64,000 nucleotides of DNA from Bin127 sp965221625 (GTDB lineage Bacteria > Chloroflexota > Dehalococcoidia > Lucifugimonadales > Lucifugimonadaceae). Location of the stretch: contig OZ244903.1 in assembly GCA_965221625.1 (NCBI GenBank), positions 1,116,001 to 1,180,000 of the forward strand, written 5' to 3'. This document shows, in pieces, positions 1-7,354 of the stretch. Numbering within the stretch: position 1 is the stretch's first letter; each line of letters starts with the position of its first letter. A program made the translations under genes and the position numbers. Below the pieces are notes generated by a model. The model was not told the origin of the DNA, made no database searches, and was given only the letters and a program-made list of their open reading frames with translations.

Positions 1-13
1 CGCGGTCTGCGAC

Positions 14-2068
14 TCAGATGAACAGCGGACCGAAGATTAGCGAGACGATTGCCATCAGCTTGAGCAGGATGTTGATGGCTGGCCCCGAAGTGTCTTTGAA
101 TGGGTCGCCTACCGTGTCGCCGGTTACACCAGCCGCGTGGGCGTCCGAACCTTTGCCGCCGTGATGACCGAGTTCGATGTACTTCTTGGCATTGTCCCAA
201 GCACCACCGGCGTTTGCCATGAAGATGGCGAGCAAGAAGCCGGAGATGATTGAGCCAGCGAGCATCCCGCCCAACGGCGTGGCACCGAGGATGATGCCGA
301 CCGCAATCGGAGCGACAACTGCGACGACGCCGGGAAGCACCATCGCCCGCAGCGAACCTCTGGTGCTGATGTCCACCGCACGAGCAGCGTCAGGTCGCAC
401 CCCCGGTTTGCCTTCGCGGAGTCCGGGTATCTCCCGGAATTGACGGCGAACCTCTTCGATCATGTGACCGGCCGCAGTTCCGACGGCTTGCATCGTCAAT
501 CCCGCAAAGAGGAACGGCAGGAGGGCACCGATTAGAGCACCGATAAGCACCTTCGGGTCGAGCAGGTCGATGACGATGATGTCGACAACCTGCGCGTAGG
601 CGGCCATGAGTGCCAAAGCGGTCAGGACTGCCGAGCCGATGGCGAAGCCTTTACCGGTGGCTGCTGTCGTGTTGCCCAATGCATCCAGCGCGTCGGTGCG
701 CTCGCGGACTTCGGGTTCGAGACCTGCTTGTTCGGCGATGCCGCCGGCATTGTCGGCTACCGGACCGTAGGCGTCTGTGGCTAGCGTTACGCCGAGAGTC
801 GAGAGCATGCCCACCGCCGCTAGACCGATGCCGTAGAGTCCGGCTAGTTCATATGCGATCCAGATGCCGAGCACTACCGCAATGGTCGGGATGACTGTGC
901 TGTAAAGTCCGATGGCGATGCCGGCGATGATGGTCGACGGATGCCCGGTCACCGATTGCGCAGCGATCCACTTCACCGGCGAGTATTCGTATGACGTGAA
1001 GTACTCAGTTGCCGACCCGATTACCTGTCCGACGACGAGTCCGATGAGTATCACCCACCAGAGGTCGAACGACAGCGAAGAGTTGGTCAAGATGTATGCG
1101 CCAGCACCGACGAGGACTAGCAGTCCGGCTCCGAAGATCCCGTAGCGTAGGCTCCATAGCAAACCGCCCATGTCGGCATCGTCCTTGGTGCGAACGATGG
1201 CAGCACCAATGATTGATGCCACGATGCCGATGCCGGCGACCATCAACGGCAAGACTATCTTGGGTGAGTCGACTTCTACCACCGTGATGGCGGCGGCCGC
1301 AAGCGCGATGGTGGCGATGATTGAACCGGCGTAAGACTCGAAGAGGTCGGCTCCCATCCCGGCGACGTCACCCACGTTGTCACCTACGTTGTCGGCAATC
1401 GTCGCAGGATTCCGCGGGTCGTCTTCAGGAATTCCTGCTTCGACCTTGCCTACCAAGTCTGCACCAACGTCTGCTGCCTTCGTGTAGATGCCGCCTCCGA
1501 CGCGTGCGAACAACGCGATCGAGGACGCACCAAACCCGAAGCCGGCGATCACGTTCGGGTTACCAAAAACGAGCCACAGCGCGGTTACGCCTACAATGCC
1601 GATGCCGACAACGGAAAGTCCCATCACGGTGCCGCTGTTGAAGGCAACTCGCAATGCAGAATTCAATCCGCTTTCCGCGGCGGTCGCAGTTCTCGTATTT
1701 CCGCGCACTGCGATCGACATGCCGATAAAGCCAGCAAGACCAGAGCCGATGGCACCCGCAAGATACGCTAGCGCGGTCCACGGACCAGTTGCACTCAGGT
1801 TGCCGCCAGCGTTGAGCTCTTCGATCTTGTCGTTGCCCAATACGTTGTAATCGACGAATACGGTCAGGATCACGAATAGCGCAATGACGAACACGGCAAG
1901 TATCGTGTACTCGCGGCGGAGGAACGCCATTGCACCTTCTTGGATGAGACTGCCGATTTCTCGGACTGCATCCCCGCCCATCGGTCTGTCAGATACGACT
2001 TTGAACAGGACTCCGGCGACGACGAGTGCCAGCACTCCAGCCGCGCTTGCGATGTAAAGCTCGATCAT
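14..2068 (-). CDS. hppA: Membrane-bound ion-pumping pyrophosphatase, K+-dependent type
   Basis: A 684-residue polytopic membrane protein that hydrolyses pyrophosphate and uses the energy to pump H+ (or Na+) across the membrane. The hallmark motifs are present: DVGADLVGKVE, the acidic loop DDPRNPATIADNVGDNVGD, and the C-terminal DNAGGAWDNAKKYIE-like loop (here ANAGGAWDNAKKYIE). In this family the residue after GNTT separates K+-dependent enzymes (Ala) from K+-independent ones (Lys). Here the segment reads GNTTAATGKGFAIGSA, which indicates the K+-dependent subfamily. That subfamily contains both H+ and Na+ pumps, so the transported ion is not settled. The length is normal for the family. The upstream same-strand gene is thiE, about 240 bp away, so hppA probably has its own promoter in that gap. 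The SD is weak (AAGGA about 12 nt before the ATG). Confidence 0.96.
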   Translation of the reverse strand: MIELYIASAAGVLALVVAGVLFKVVSDRPMGGDAVREIGSLIQEGAMAFLRREYTILAVFVIALFVILTVFVDYNVLGNDKIEELNAGGNLSATGPWTALAYLAGAIGSGLAGFIGMSIAVRGNTRTATAAESGLNSALRVAFNSGTVMGLSVVGIGIVGVTALWLVFGNPNVIAGFGFGASSIALFARVGGGIYTKAADVGADLVGKVEAGIPEDDPRNPATIADNVGDNVGDVAGMGADLFESYAGSIIATIALAAAAITVVEVDSPKIVLPLMVAGIGIVASIIGAAIVRTKDDADMGGLLWSLRYGIFGAGLLVLVGAGAYILTNSSLSFDLWWVILIGLVVGQVIGSATEYFTSYEYSPVKWIAAQSVTGHPSTIIAGIAIGLYSTVIPTIAVVLGIWIAYELAGLYGIGLAAVGMLSTLGVTLATDAYGPVADNAGGIAEQAGLEPEVRERTDALDALGNTTAATGKGFAIGSAVLTALALMAAYAQVVDIIVIDLLDPKVLIGALIGALLPFLFAGLTMQAVGTAAGHMIEEVRRQFREIPGLREGKPGVRPDAARAVDISTRGSLRAMVLPGVVAVVAPIAVGIILGATPLGGMLAGSIISGFLLAIFMANAGGAWDNAKKYIELGHHGGKGSDAHAAGVTGDTVGDPFKDTSGPAINILLKLMAIVSLIFGPLFI

Positions 2069-2312
2069 TGGATTGGGGCATCCTTACACATAACGGTGCA
2101 ATCAGTTCTTGGTGCGACGTTGAACCCCAATTGGATTCTGAATCGCACAAATCCTGATTCTATGCGATGGTGTCGCGGACTCAGGCGCGACCCAAGGGTC
2201 GAATACGAGGACGATCAGAGATACCTTTCATTGCCTCAGATTCGCGCCCAATGACGGTGCCGAGTCTTGAGCCGGTTGGTCCAAACTAAGCACACGCGAT
2301 GACACACAACGT
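2069..2312. other. Intergenic region between thiE and hppA
   Basis: A 244-bp gap between two minus-strand genes. I see no small ORF with a ribosome-binding site, no RNA gene and no clear hairpin followed by a T-run. It presumably carries the hppA promoter, but I cannot point to a convincing -35/-10 pair. Confidence 0.4.
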
Positions 2313-2969
2313 TCAACGACTAGCGCGGGCCTCAGCGAACTGCGAGACTAGCAATCGCGTGGCTTCGCCGGGATCTCCTGCCAGGCTGATTGCGGTAGCT
2401 ACGCAGGCGGCGTCAGCACCCGCATTCGCAACGGAGTGAATGTTGTCAGGTTTGATTCCACCGATCGCAACTAGCGGCTTCGAAACCTCGTCGGCAACAG
2501 ACCGCAAAGTTTCCAAACCGGCTGGGCGAGTGTTCGATTTGGTGTCGGTCGGAAAGACGGCACCCACGGCGACGTAATCGGCACCTTCCGCCTCTGATGC
2601 CATCGCCTCATCAACGGTCGCATTCGACTTGCCCACTAACTGCCGAGGTTTCAGAATCGCCCTGCAGTCGGCGATCCCGAGGTCGTTCTGTCCGACGTGG
2701 ACACCGTCGGCACCGACCTCAGCAGCGACATCCGGATGGTCGTTGACGAAAAACAGAGTGCCAAACTGCCGGCAGATCTCGACAATCTTGCGAGCTTCGT
2801 CGGCGACCAGTTTCTTCGCGGCCCCTTTGTGGCGCAGCTGGATTGCAGCTACGCCGTTAGCGGCGGCGGCACTAGCAACCCGCTCCACGTCGCCGCCCGG
2901 GCAGTGATCCGGGTCGACGATGAGGTAAATCCCGCCGATCAGCCTATCAACACTTAGGTCTTCAGACAT
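2313..2969 (-). CDS. thiE: Thiamine-phosphate synthase
   Basis: A 218-residue TIM-barrel enzyme that joins the HMP pyrophosphate and thiazole phosphate moieties into thiamine monophosphate in the cytoplasm. Visible family features are the early strand GIYLIVDPDHC, the IQLRHKG phosphate-binding segment, FFVNDHPDVA, GVHVGQNDL, the VGAVFPTDTKSNT loop and the terminal VAIGGIKPDNI segment. Length is typical. The next gene in the biosynthetic route, thiL, lies about 1.1 kb away on the opposite strand, so this stretch is enriched for thiamine genes although the two are not co-transcribed. No thiC, thiD, thiG or riboswitch is visible nearby. The gene follows the tautomerase gene at 47 bp on the same strand and may be co-transcribed with it. 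No SD is obvious before the ATG. Confidence 0.95.
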   Translation of the reverse strand: MSEDLSVDRLIGGIYLIVDPDHCPGGDVERVASAAAANGVAAIQLRHKGAAKKLVADEARKIVEICRQFGTLFFVNDHPDVAAEVGADGVHVGQNDLGIADCRAILKPRQLVGKSNATVDEAMASEAEGADYVAVGAVFPTDTKSNTRPAGLETLRSVADEVSKPLVAIGGIKPDNIHSVANAGADAACVATAISLAGDPGEATRLLVSQFAEARASR

Positions 2970-3015
2970 GCAATTTGGGCAACACGAAGCGGTTCAACTC
3001 ACCCGTAAGCACACC

Positions 3016-3201
3016 CTATTCGTCTGACGCCATCACGCCGCCCGTGGCGTAGTCAGATTTCTTCGTGTCATGGATGATGATCGTCGTCGAAGAATCGGGG
3101 ATCTCCGCCGCCGCCGAGATCGCCTTGGTCACGCCTTGGACCAACTTCCGCTTCTGTTCTTGCGTCCGCCCTTCGAACATGTAGATGTGGACTGTTGGCA
3201 T
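3016..3201 (-). CDS. 4-oxalocrotonate tautomerase family protein
   Basis: A 61-residue protein of the tautomerase superfamily. These proteins use the N-terminal proline, exposed after Met removal, as a general base for keto-enol tautomerisation, usually as hexamers. The start is placed at the internal ATG at 3201 rather than the longer frame from 3225. It gives Met-Pro-Thr-Val-His, puts Pro at position 1 after processing, and has a GGAGAG ribosome-binding site 5 nt upstream. The remainder (FEGRTQEQKRKLVQGVTKAI, then the DSSTTIIIHDTKKSDYATGG region) matches the small 4-OT fold. The true substrate cannot be read from sequence. In Chloroflexota such genes often sit near catabolic functions. Here the neighbours are thiE and a metallophosphoesterase. 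Confidence 0.9.
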   Translation of the reverse strand: MPTVHIYMFEGRTQEQKRKLVQGVTKAISAAAEIPDSSTTIIIHDTKKSDYATGGVMASDE

Positions 3202-3264
3202 GGTTACTCTCCTTGGTACAACCAATATCGCCGTAGATTCTAAGTGGCGACGCGAGTGTGAGTC

Positions 3265-4050
3265 TCATCGACCTTCAGAGAGTCGGAAAGCGAGAAACGG
3301 AGGCAACCCCGACGCTAGCACGGCGTCCTGCGCCGCCGAGACGTCGTAATCGACTCGATGAAAATGGGCGATCCAAGGTTGATCGCCCTTTGATCTCTGC
3401 AGGACTGCGTAGGCAGCGCGCGGATCGCCGTCTCGTGGTTGACCTACACTGCCGGGGTTTACGAACCAGTGTCGATGTTCGAGCACCAACCTCGAGCCGT
3501 CGTCCGGGCGGATCGCCTGCCATCCAGAGGATCGCGTCAACGCGATGCAAGTCGGTAAGTGAGTGTGGCCGTGCACGCATCCCCGAGTAACCAAGCGGTC
3601 GAGATTGGCTTGCGCAACGAACGCATCCACGACGTACTCCCACAACGGGCTTCGCGGACTGCCGTGGCACAGTGTGACGTCGTCACGCCGCGAGGTTAAC
3701 GGCAACTCGCTGAGGTAGCTGCGGTTTTCGTCATCCAAGGCACCACCCGTCCACCTAGCTGCTTCGGCTGCGACCGGATTGAACTCCGTCACCGAAATCT
3801 CAGCCAAAGCAGCGGCCTCATGGTTCCCTTTGACCGCCGATACGTTCGGCAACTGACGGATCAATTCGACCACTTCATTCGGGAAGGCGTTGTATCCCAC
3901 GACGTCCCCGAGCACCCAGACGGCACCAACTTCGTAGCGACCCATTGCGTCGTCGAGAACAGACCCGAGCGCATGGATGTTGGAATGGACGTCGGCAAGC
4001 AGGAGGACGGTATCCGGTGAGGCCTGACGCGCAGCGGAGTGGGGGTTCAT
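3265..4050 (-). CDS. Calcineurin-like metallophosphoesterase (YfcE/MJ0936-like)
   Basis: A 261-residue cytoplasmic phosphoesterase with the full binuclear-metal signature in order: LLADVHSN (D-x-H), VLGDVVGYN (GD-x-x-G), VKGNHEAA (GNH), TLCHGSP and VHGHTHLP. The family hydrolyses phosphodiesters or phosphomonoesters using Mn2+ or Ni2+. Single-domain members of this size, resembling protein phosphatase/diadenosine tetraphosphatase relatives, are common and mostly uncharacterised, so no substrate is assigned. The ATG at 4050 lies only 19 bp from the ATG of divergent thiL. The intervening bases contain one TTATAA palindrome that can act as a -10 element in both directions (see the promoter entry), so the mRNA may be leaderless. 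Confidence 0.92.
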   Translation of the reverse strand: MNPHSAARQASPDTVLLLADVHSNIHALGSVLDDAMGRYEVGAVWVLGDVVGYNAFPNEVVELIRQLPNVSAVKGNHEAAALAEISVTEFNPVAAEAARWTGGALDDENRSYLSELPLTSRRDDVTLCHGSPRSPLWEYVVDAFVAQANLDRLVTRGCVHGHTHLPTCIALTRSSGWQAIRPDDGSRLVLEHRHWFVNPGSVGQPRDGDPRAAYAVLQRSKGDQPWIAHFHRVDYDVSAAQDAVLASGLPPFLAFRLSEGR

Positions 4051-4069
4051 CGCTACTTATAATCGGGAT
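4051..4069. promoter_or_regulatory. 19-bp divergent promoter, likely leaderless in both directions
   Basis: The whole space between the metallophosphoesterase and thiL start codons is 19 bp. It contains TTATAA at 4057-4062. On the plus strand TATAAT (4058-4063) is followed by 6 nt and then the thiL ATG at 4070. On the minus strand TATAAG (4061-4056) is followed by 5 nt and then the phosphoesterase ATG at 4050. A -10 element this close places transcription start at or beside the A of each ATG. Neither gene has room for an SD. The -35 regions would lie inside the opposite coding sequences and show no good TTGACA match. Confidence 0.6.
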
Positions 4070-5122
4070 ATGCCGCCAGGACGTCGCAACTCGCGCACGC
4101 CACGCCGCGAGTCGGATTTTGTTGAGCTTATCAAGCGATATGTTGGCGACACCGAGAGTTCAACCGAGGAAGTGGGGATCGGGGACGACGCGGCGATTGT
4201 CGATTTTCGCAATGATCAGATCGTCTTGACCGCCGATGCGATGGTAGACGGCGTCCACTTTCGTTCCGAATGGATCGCAGACTCGCTCACTACTTGGCGC
4301 GACGTCGGTTGGAAATGTGTCGTTTCGAACCAAAGTGACATCGCCGCCATGGGTGCTCGTCCGGAACACGCAGTCTTGACGATTGCGAAAACCGCATCCC
4401 AGAACACGCATGATTTGGAGGATCTGCTCGCCGGCGTATCTGACGCACTCCGGAACTTCGGTGGGAAGTTGGTGGGTGGCGACACTGTCTCATCGGACGT
4501 GGCAATGATCAACGTGACGATGACCGGTTCGTTGTGGGATCCACCACGCTCATTGCGAAGGGACGCCGCCAAGGCCGGTGACAACATCGGAGTTACTGGC
4601 ACCGTCGGGGCTTCAGCAGGCGGACTTCGGTTGCTGCAAAGCGATACCGTCTCGGGGTTGGTGAAGGTCGATGCCTCTACGCAGCAACTTCTGGACGCCT
4701 ACTTCCGACCTAAGCCTCGGATCGACGTCGCCAGCAGACTGATGGAGTCAGGCGTCGCATGCGCAATGGACGTCAGTGACGGACTCCTCATCGATCTGGA
4801 GCGGATCTGTACTGCGAGCGGTCTCGACGCCGAAGTGCGCGCCGAGGAAGTTCCGCTTCACGTGGGTACGCGTAACCTGTTCGGCGACGACGTTGCGCTC
4901 GAGTTGGGATTGACCGGCGGCGAAGACTATCAGATCCTCTTCGCGTGCGACGACACTGCCGTAATGTCATTGAGTGCGCACCATAATGAACCCGGTTCGG
5001 ATTTCCGTCTGATCGGTCAGTTTGTCGATCCTGCAGATGATGGTGGCTTCGTCAAAGTGGTCAACGACTTCGGAGAACCCGTGTTGACAACCACGAAAGG
5101 ATGGGATCACTTTTCGAAGTGA
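4070..5122 (+). CDS. thiL: Thiamine-monophosphate kinase
   Basis: A 350-residue ATP-dependent kinase that converts thiamine monophosphate to thiamine pyrophosphate, the last step of the pathway. It belongs to the PurM/AIR-synthase superfamily. Visible features are GIGDDAAIVD near residue 40, LTADAMVDGVHF, the SDIAAMGARPEHAVLT segment, LVGGDTVSS, the GVTGTVGASAGGL loop, CAMDVSDGLLIDLERI and LTGGEDYQILFAC. Length is somewhat above the usual 320-340 residues because of an N-terminal basic extension of roughly 20 residues. The upstream intergenic space is only 19 bp and offers a TATAAT at exactly leaderless distance. tsaE starts 12 bp after the stop, which suggests a thiL-tsaE-tsaB operon. Confidence 0.95.
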   Translation: MPPGRRNSRTPRRESDFVELIKRYVGDTESSTEEVGIGDDAAIVDFRNDQIVLTADAMVDGVHFRSEWIADSLTTWRDVGWKCVVSNQSDIAAMGARPEHAVLTIAKTASQNTHDLEDLLAGVSDALRNFGGKLVGGDTVSSDVAMINVTMTGSLWDPPRSLRRDAAKAGDNIGVTGTVGASAGGLRLLQSDTVSGLVKVDASTQQLLDAYFRPKPRIDVASRLMESGVACAMDVSDGLLIDLERICTASGLDAEVRAEEVPLHVGTRNLFGDDVALELGLTGGEDYQILFACDDTAVMSLSAHHNEPGSDFRLIGQFVDPADDGGFVKVVNDFGEPVLTTTKGWDHFSK

Positions 5123-5134
5123 CCGAGTGGATCG

Positions 5135-5626
5135 ATGGGAGCGGTACAACTCAAAATTGTGAGCCGGTCAGAAGCGGAAACGCTAGAGATCGGTCGAGGG
5201 ATCGGTTCGGTAATCGCTGACGGGGATGCGATCTTGTTGTACGGGGAGATGGGGGCGGGAAAGACGTGCTTGACGCGCGGAATTGCCGAAGGTGCTGAGT
5301 GTGAGGTTGCAGCGCGTAGCCCGACGTTCATTATCCTCGGCGAATACCCCGGGCGCGTCCGTATATTTCATTGCGATCTCTACCGTATTTCGGGTGCTGC
5401 TGAAGCGCACGATCTGGCACTGGATGAAACACTGGAGCGAGGCGCGTTGGTTGTGGAATGGCCGGAGAACGCCAACGGCATCCTGCCGAAAGACGCTTTG
5501 CAGGTGAAACTCAACGTCGGCAGCGTCGAGGAATCGCGCACGCTCAAATTGAGACCCAATGGACCGACTTCTGCTGAGTTACTCGCGCGCATTGCAGAGC
5601 AAGTCGAAGCCGGTGGTTTGGCATGA
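5135..5626 (+). CDS. tsaE: tRNA threonylcarbamoyladenosine biosynthesis ATPase TsaE
   Basis: A 163-residue P-loop ATPase that works with TsaB and TsaD in forming N6-threonylcarbamoyladenosine at A37 of ANN-decoding tRNAs. The Walker A is LYGEMGAGKTCLTRGIAEG near residues 36-54. The Walker B-like segment is the FHCDLYRI stretch, and ERGALVVEWPEN is the usual C-terminal family block. Length is typical. Its stop codon overlaps the tsaB start in an ATGA, implying translational coupling. The pairing of tsaE with tsaB directly after thiL is a frequent bacterial arrangement. tsaD is not in the window. Confidence 0.94.
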   Translation: MGAVQLKIVSRSEAETLEIGRGIGSVIADGDAILLYGEMGAGKTCLTRGIAEGAECEVAARSPTFIILGEYPGRVRIFHCDLYRISGAAEAHDLALDETLERGALVVEWPENANGILPKDALQVKLNVGSVEESRTLKLRPNGPTSAELLARIAEQVEAGGLA

Positions 5627-6270
5627 AGATCTTGGCGATCGACACCTCCACCGGATTCGCCGGAGTCGGACTCAGCATCGGTGACCAGGAGTCGAGTGAG
5701 GCGTGGTACTCCAAGCACAACCACGGACGCGAAGTCATGCCCGCAGCGATGCGACTCCTCGCAGCGGCGGGATGTGCGCCGTCTGAACTCGACGCGGTTG
5801 CGGTCGCTTTGGGTCCGGGAGGTTTCAGCGCAGTGCGGGTGGGCGTCGCAACGGCCAAGGGATTGGTCGCACCAAACCAAAAGCGCATACTGGGGGTCCC
5901 GACGCATCGCATCCAATTTGAGAGCCACGATCCGGCAGATACGCGCAAACCCGTCTCGTTGATACCAATTGGCAGGCACCAGCAATCCTATGCAGTCTTC
6001 GCGACCGATGGTGCGATCATCGATGAAGGCATCTGCGAGACAGAAGGAATCGATGAACGATTCCCTACGTCAGAGTATGCACTGTTCGGCGAAGGCGCAC
6101 TGATGCTGACTGATGATCTGTCGGTCACCCAAGAGATCATTCCACGTCCTCCGACGCACCTATTGTCAATCGCGCGTCGAATGTATGACCTTAATGTGGA
6201 TGCAGACGCACCGGTCGAACCGATATACGCCCGACCGCCTACGATCACGCCACCACGGGCGCGTCGATGA
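5623..6270 (+). CDS. tsaB: tRNA threonylcarbamoyladenosine biosynthesis protein TsaB
   Basis: A 215-residue ASKHA-fold protein, a non-catalytic paralogue of TsaD that forms the TsaB-TsaD heterodimer in t6A37 synthesis. It begins with the diagnostic KILAIDTSTGFAGVGL strand-turn, followed by NHGREVMPA and the VALGPGGFSAVRVGVATAKG segment. The C-terminal half is less conserved, as is usual. The ATG overlaps the tsaE stop by 4 bp (ATGA). rimI, which often follows tsaB, is absent. An 86-bp spacer leads instead to ndk on the same strand. Confidence 0.93.
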   Translation: MKILAIDTSTGFAGVGLSIGDQESSEAWYSKHNHGREVMPAAMRLLAAAGCAPSELDAVAVALGPGGFSAVRVGVATAKGLVAPNQKRILGVPTHRIQFESHDPADTRKPVSLIPIGRHQQSYAVFATDGAIIDEGICETEGIDERFPTSEYALFGEGALMLTDDLSVTQEIIPRPPTHLLSIARRMYDLNVDADAPVEPIYARPPTITPPRARR

Positions 6271-6356
6271 AGGGTCAAGTATTGTGCCACTACCGAATCG
6301 AACATCAGGATGGATCACGTTTCGACTGAGCTTCGAGCTAAGTAAGGATCAAACAA

Positions 6357-6821
6357 ATGGAGTCTGAACGAACGTTAGTACTAATCAAACCCGATGGCAT
6401 TCAACGCGGGTTGGCCGGGACGATCATCGGTCGCTTTGAACGTTCAGGATTGAAGATCGTCGGCATGAAGTTCATGAAAGTCAGCAACGACTTGGCAAGA
6501 CGCCACTACGTCGAGCACGAGGGAAAACCATTCTTCGACGGCCTGGTGCAATTCATCGTCTCCGCGCCGATTGTCGCAATCTGCTTGGAAGGACCTGACG
6601 CCATCGCGGTTACCAGGAAGTTGATGGGAGCGACTCGCCCCAACGAAGCAGCACCTGGGACGATCCGAGGCGACTACGCCATCGAAGTCAGTCGCAACCT
6701 CGTGCACGGTTCGGCGAACGCAGAAGACGCAATAAAAGAAGTCGGACTTTTCTTCGAATCGAGTGAACTAATCGACTACGCCCGATCAAACGATCAGTGG
6801 ATCGCGTCAGATAACGGTTAG
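6357..6821 (+). CDS. ndk: Nucleoside diphosphate kinase
   Basis: A 154-residue enzyme that transfers the gamma phosphate of ATP to other nucleoside diphosphates through a phosphohistidine. The N-terminus ERTLVLIKPDGIQRGL is the family signature. The active-site histidine lies in RNLVHGSANAEDA, where the usual HGSDS reads HGSAN, a modest variant also seen in some bacteria. The middle block GATRPNEAAPGTIRGDYA is intact. Length is slightly above the 135-150 norm. A good ribosome-binding site (AAGGA) lies 8-9 nt before the ATG. The stop codon is embedded in a hairpin shared with convergent rsfS. Confidence 0.97.
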   Translation: MESERTLVLIKPDGIQRGLAGTIIGRFERSGLKIVGMKFMKVSNDLARRHYVEHEGKPFFDGLVQFIVSAPIVAICLEGPDAIAVTRKLMGATRPNEAAPGTIRGDYAIEVSRNLVHGSANAEDAIKEVGLFFESSELIDYARSNDQWIASDNG

Positions 6822-6838
6822 CAAGTGCTAAGTCGTTA
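6812..6838. terminator. Hairpin spanning the ndk and rsfS stop codons
   Basis: TAACG and TTAGC on the left pair with GCTAA and CGTTA on the right around a 4-nt loop, giving a 10-bp stem with a small internal bulge. It covers both stop codons of two convergent genes that are only 14 bp apart. There is no T-run on either side, so this is a plausible compact bidirectional terminator or mRNA 3'-end stabiliser rather than a classical intrinsic terminator. Confidence 0.5.
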
Positions 6839-7216
6839 CTGAAGCCTCACCACTTCGCGAGCCTCGGACCACAAATCTTCGAGGCCGTAGAACTCGCGAG
6901 TGTTTCGGTCGAAAAGGTGCACGACGAAACCAGGGAAGTCGATTAAGACCCAACCGCTGGCACCAGATCCCTCTCGGCTGTTGCGACGGGTTCCTGCATC
7001 CCTGACTTTTCGCTCAATCCGTTCCGCCAACATCTCGATGTGACGGTCAGTCTCCCCGCTGGCGATCACGAAGAAGTCTGAAAAATCCGAAATGTTGCGG
7101 ATGTCGAGTAGGACTACGTCAGATCCCAGATTCGCCGACGCTTCCTCAAGCGCGCTGCGCGCCAGCTGTTCAGTCAGCGTGTCGGCGGATGTCGTTTCTG
7201 CCATTGTCATAGGCAT
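6836..7216 (-). CDS. rsfS: Ribosomal silencing factor RsfS
   Basis: A 126-residue RsfS/Iojap-family protein that binds uL14 on the large ribosomal subunit and blocks subunit joining in starved or slow-growing cells. Signature segments are DVVLLDIRNISDFSDFFVIA, the RHIEMLAERIERKVRD helix, SGWVLIDFPGFVVHLF and REFYGLEDLW at the end. Three in-frame Met codons occur near the start, at 7216, 7210 and 7204. A TATAAT on the minus strand (7220-7215) overlaps the first one, so translation more likely begins at 7210 or 7204 on a very short or leaderless transcript. The gene is divergent from mnmA. Confidence 0.94.
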   Translation of the reverse strand: MPMTMAETTSADTLTEQLARSALEEASANLGSDVVLLDIRNISDFSDFFVIASGETDRHIEMLAERIERKVRDAGTRRNSREGSGASGWVLIDFPGFVVHLFDRNTREFYGLEDLWSEAREVVRLQ

Positions 7217-7354
7217 TATAGACGCTAAGCGACGGAGGACTGGACTAACAGAGCGATGTTGGTCGTACGCGCATCAGTACGGACTCCATCGAACTACCTA
7301 AGGACGTCTCCTCAATGTGACGGTTTATTCTGGAGTTCAGCGGAGAGTAGAAAT

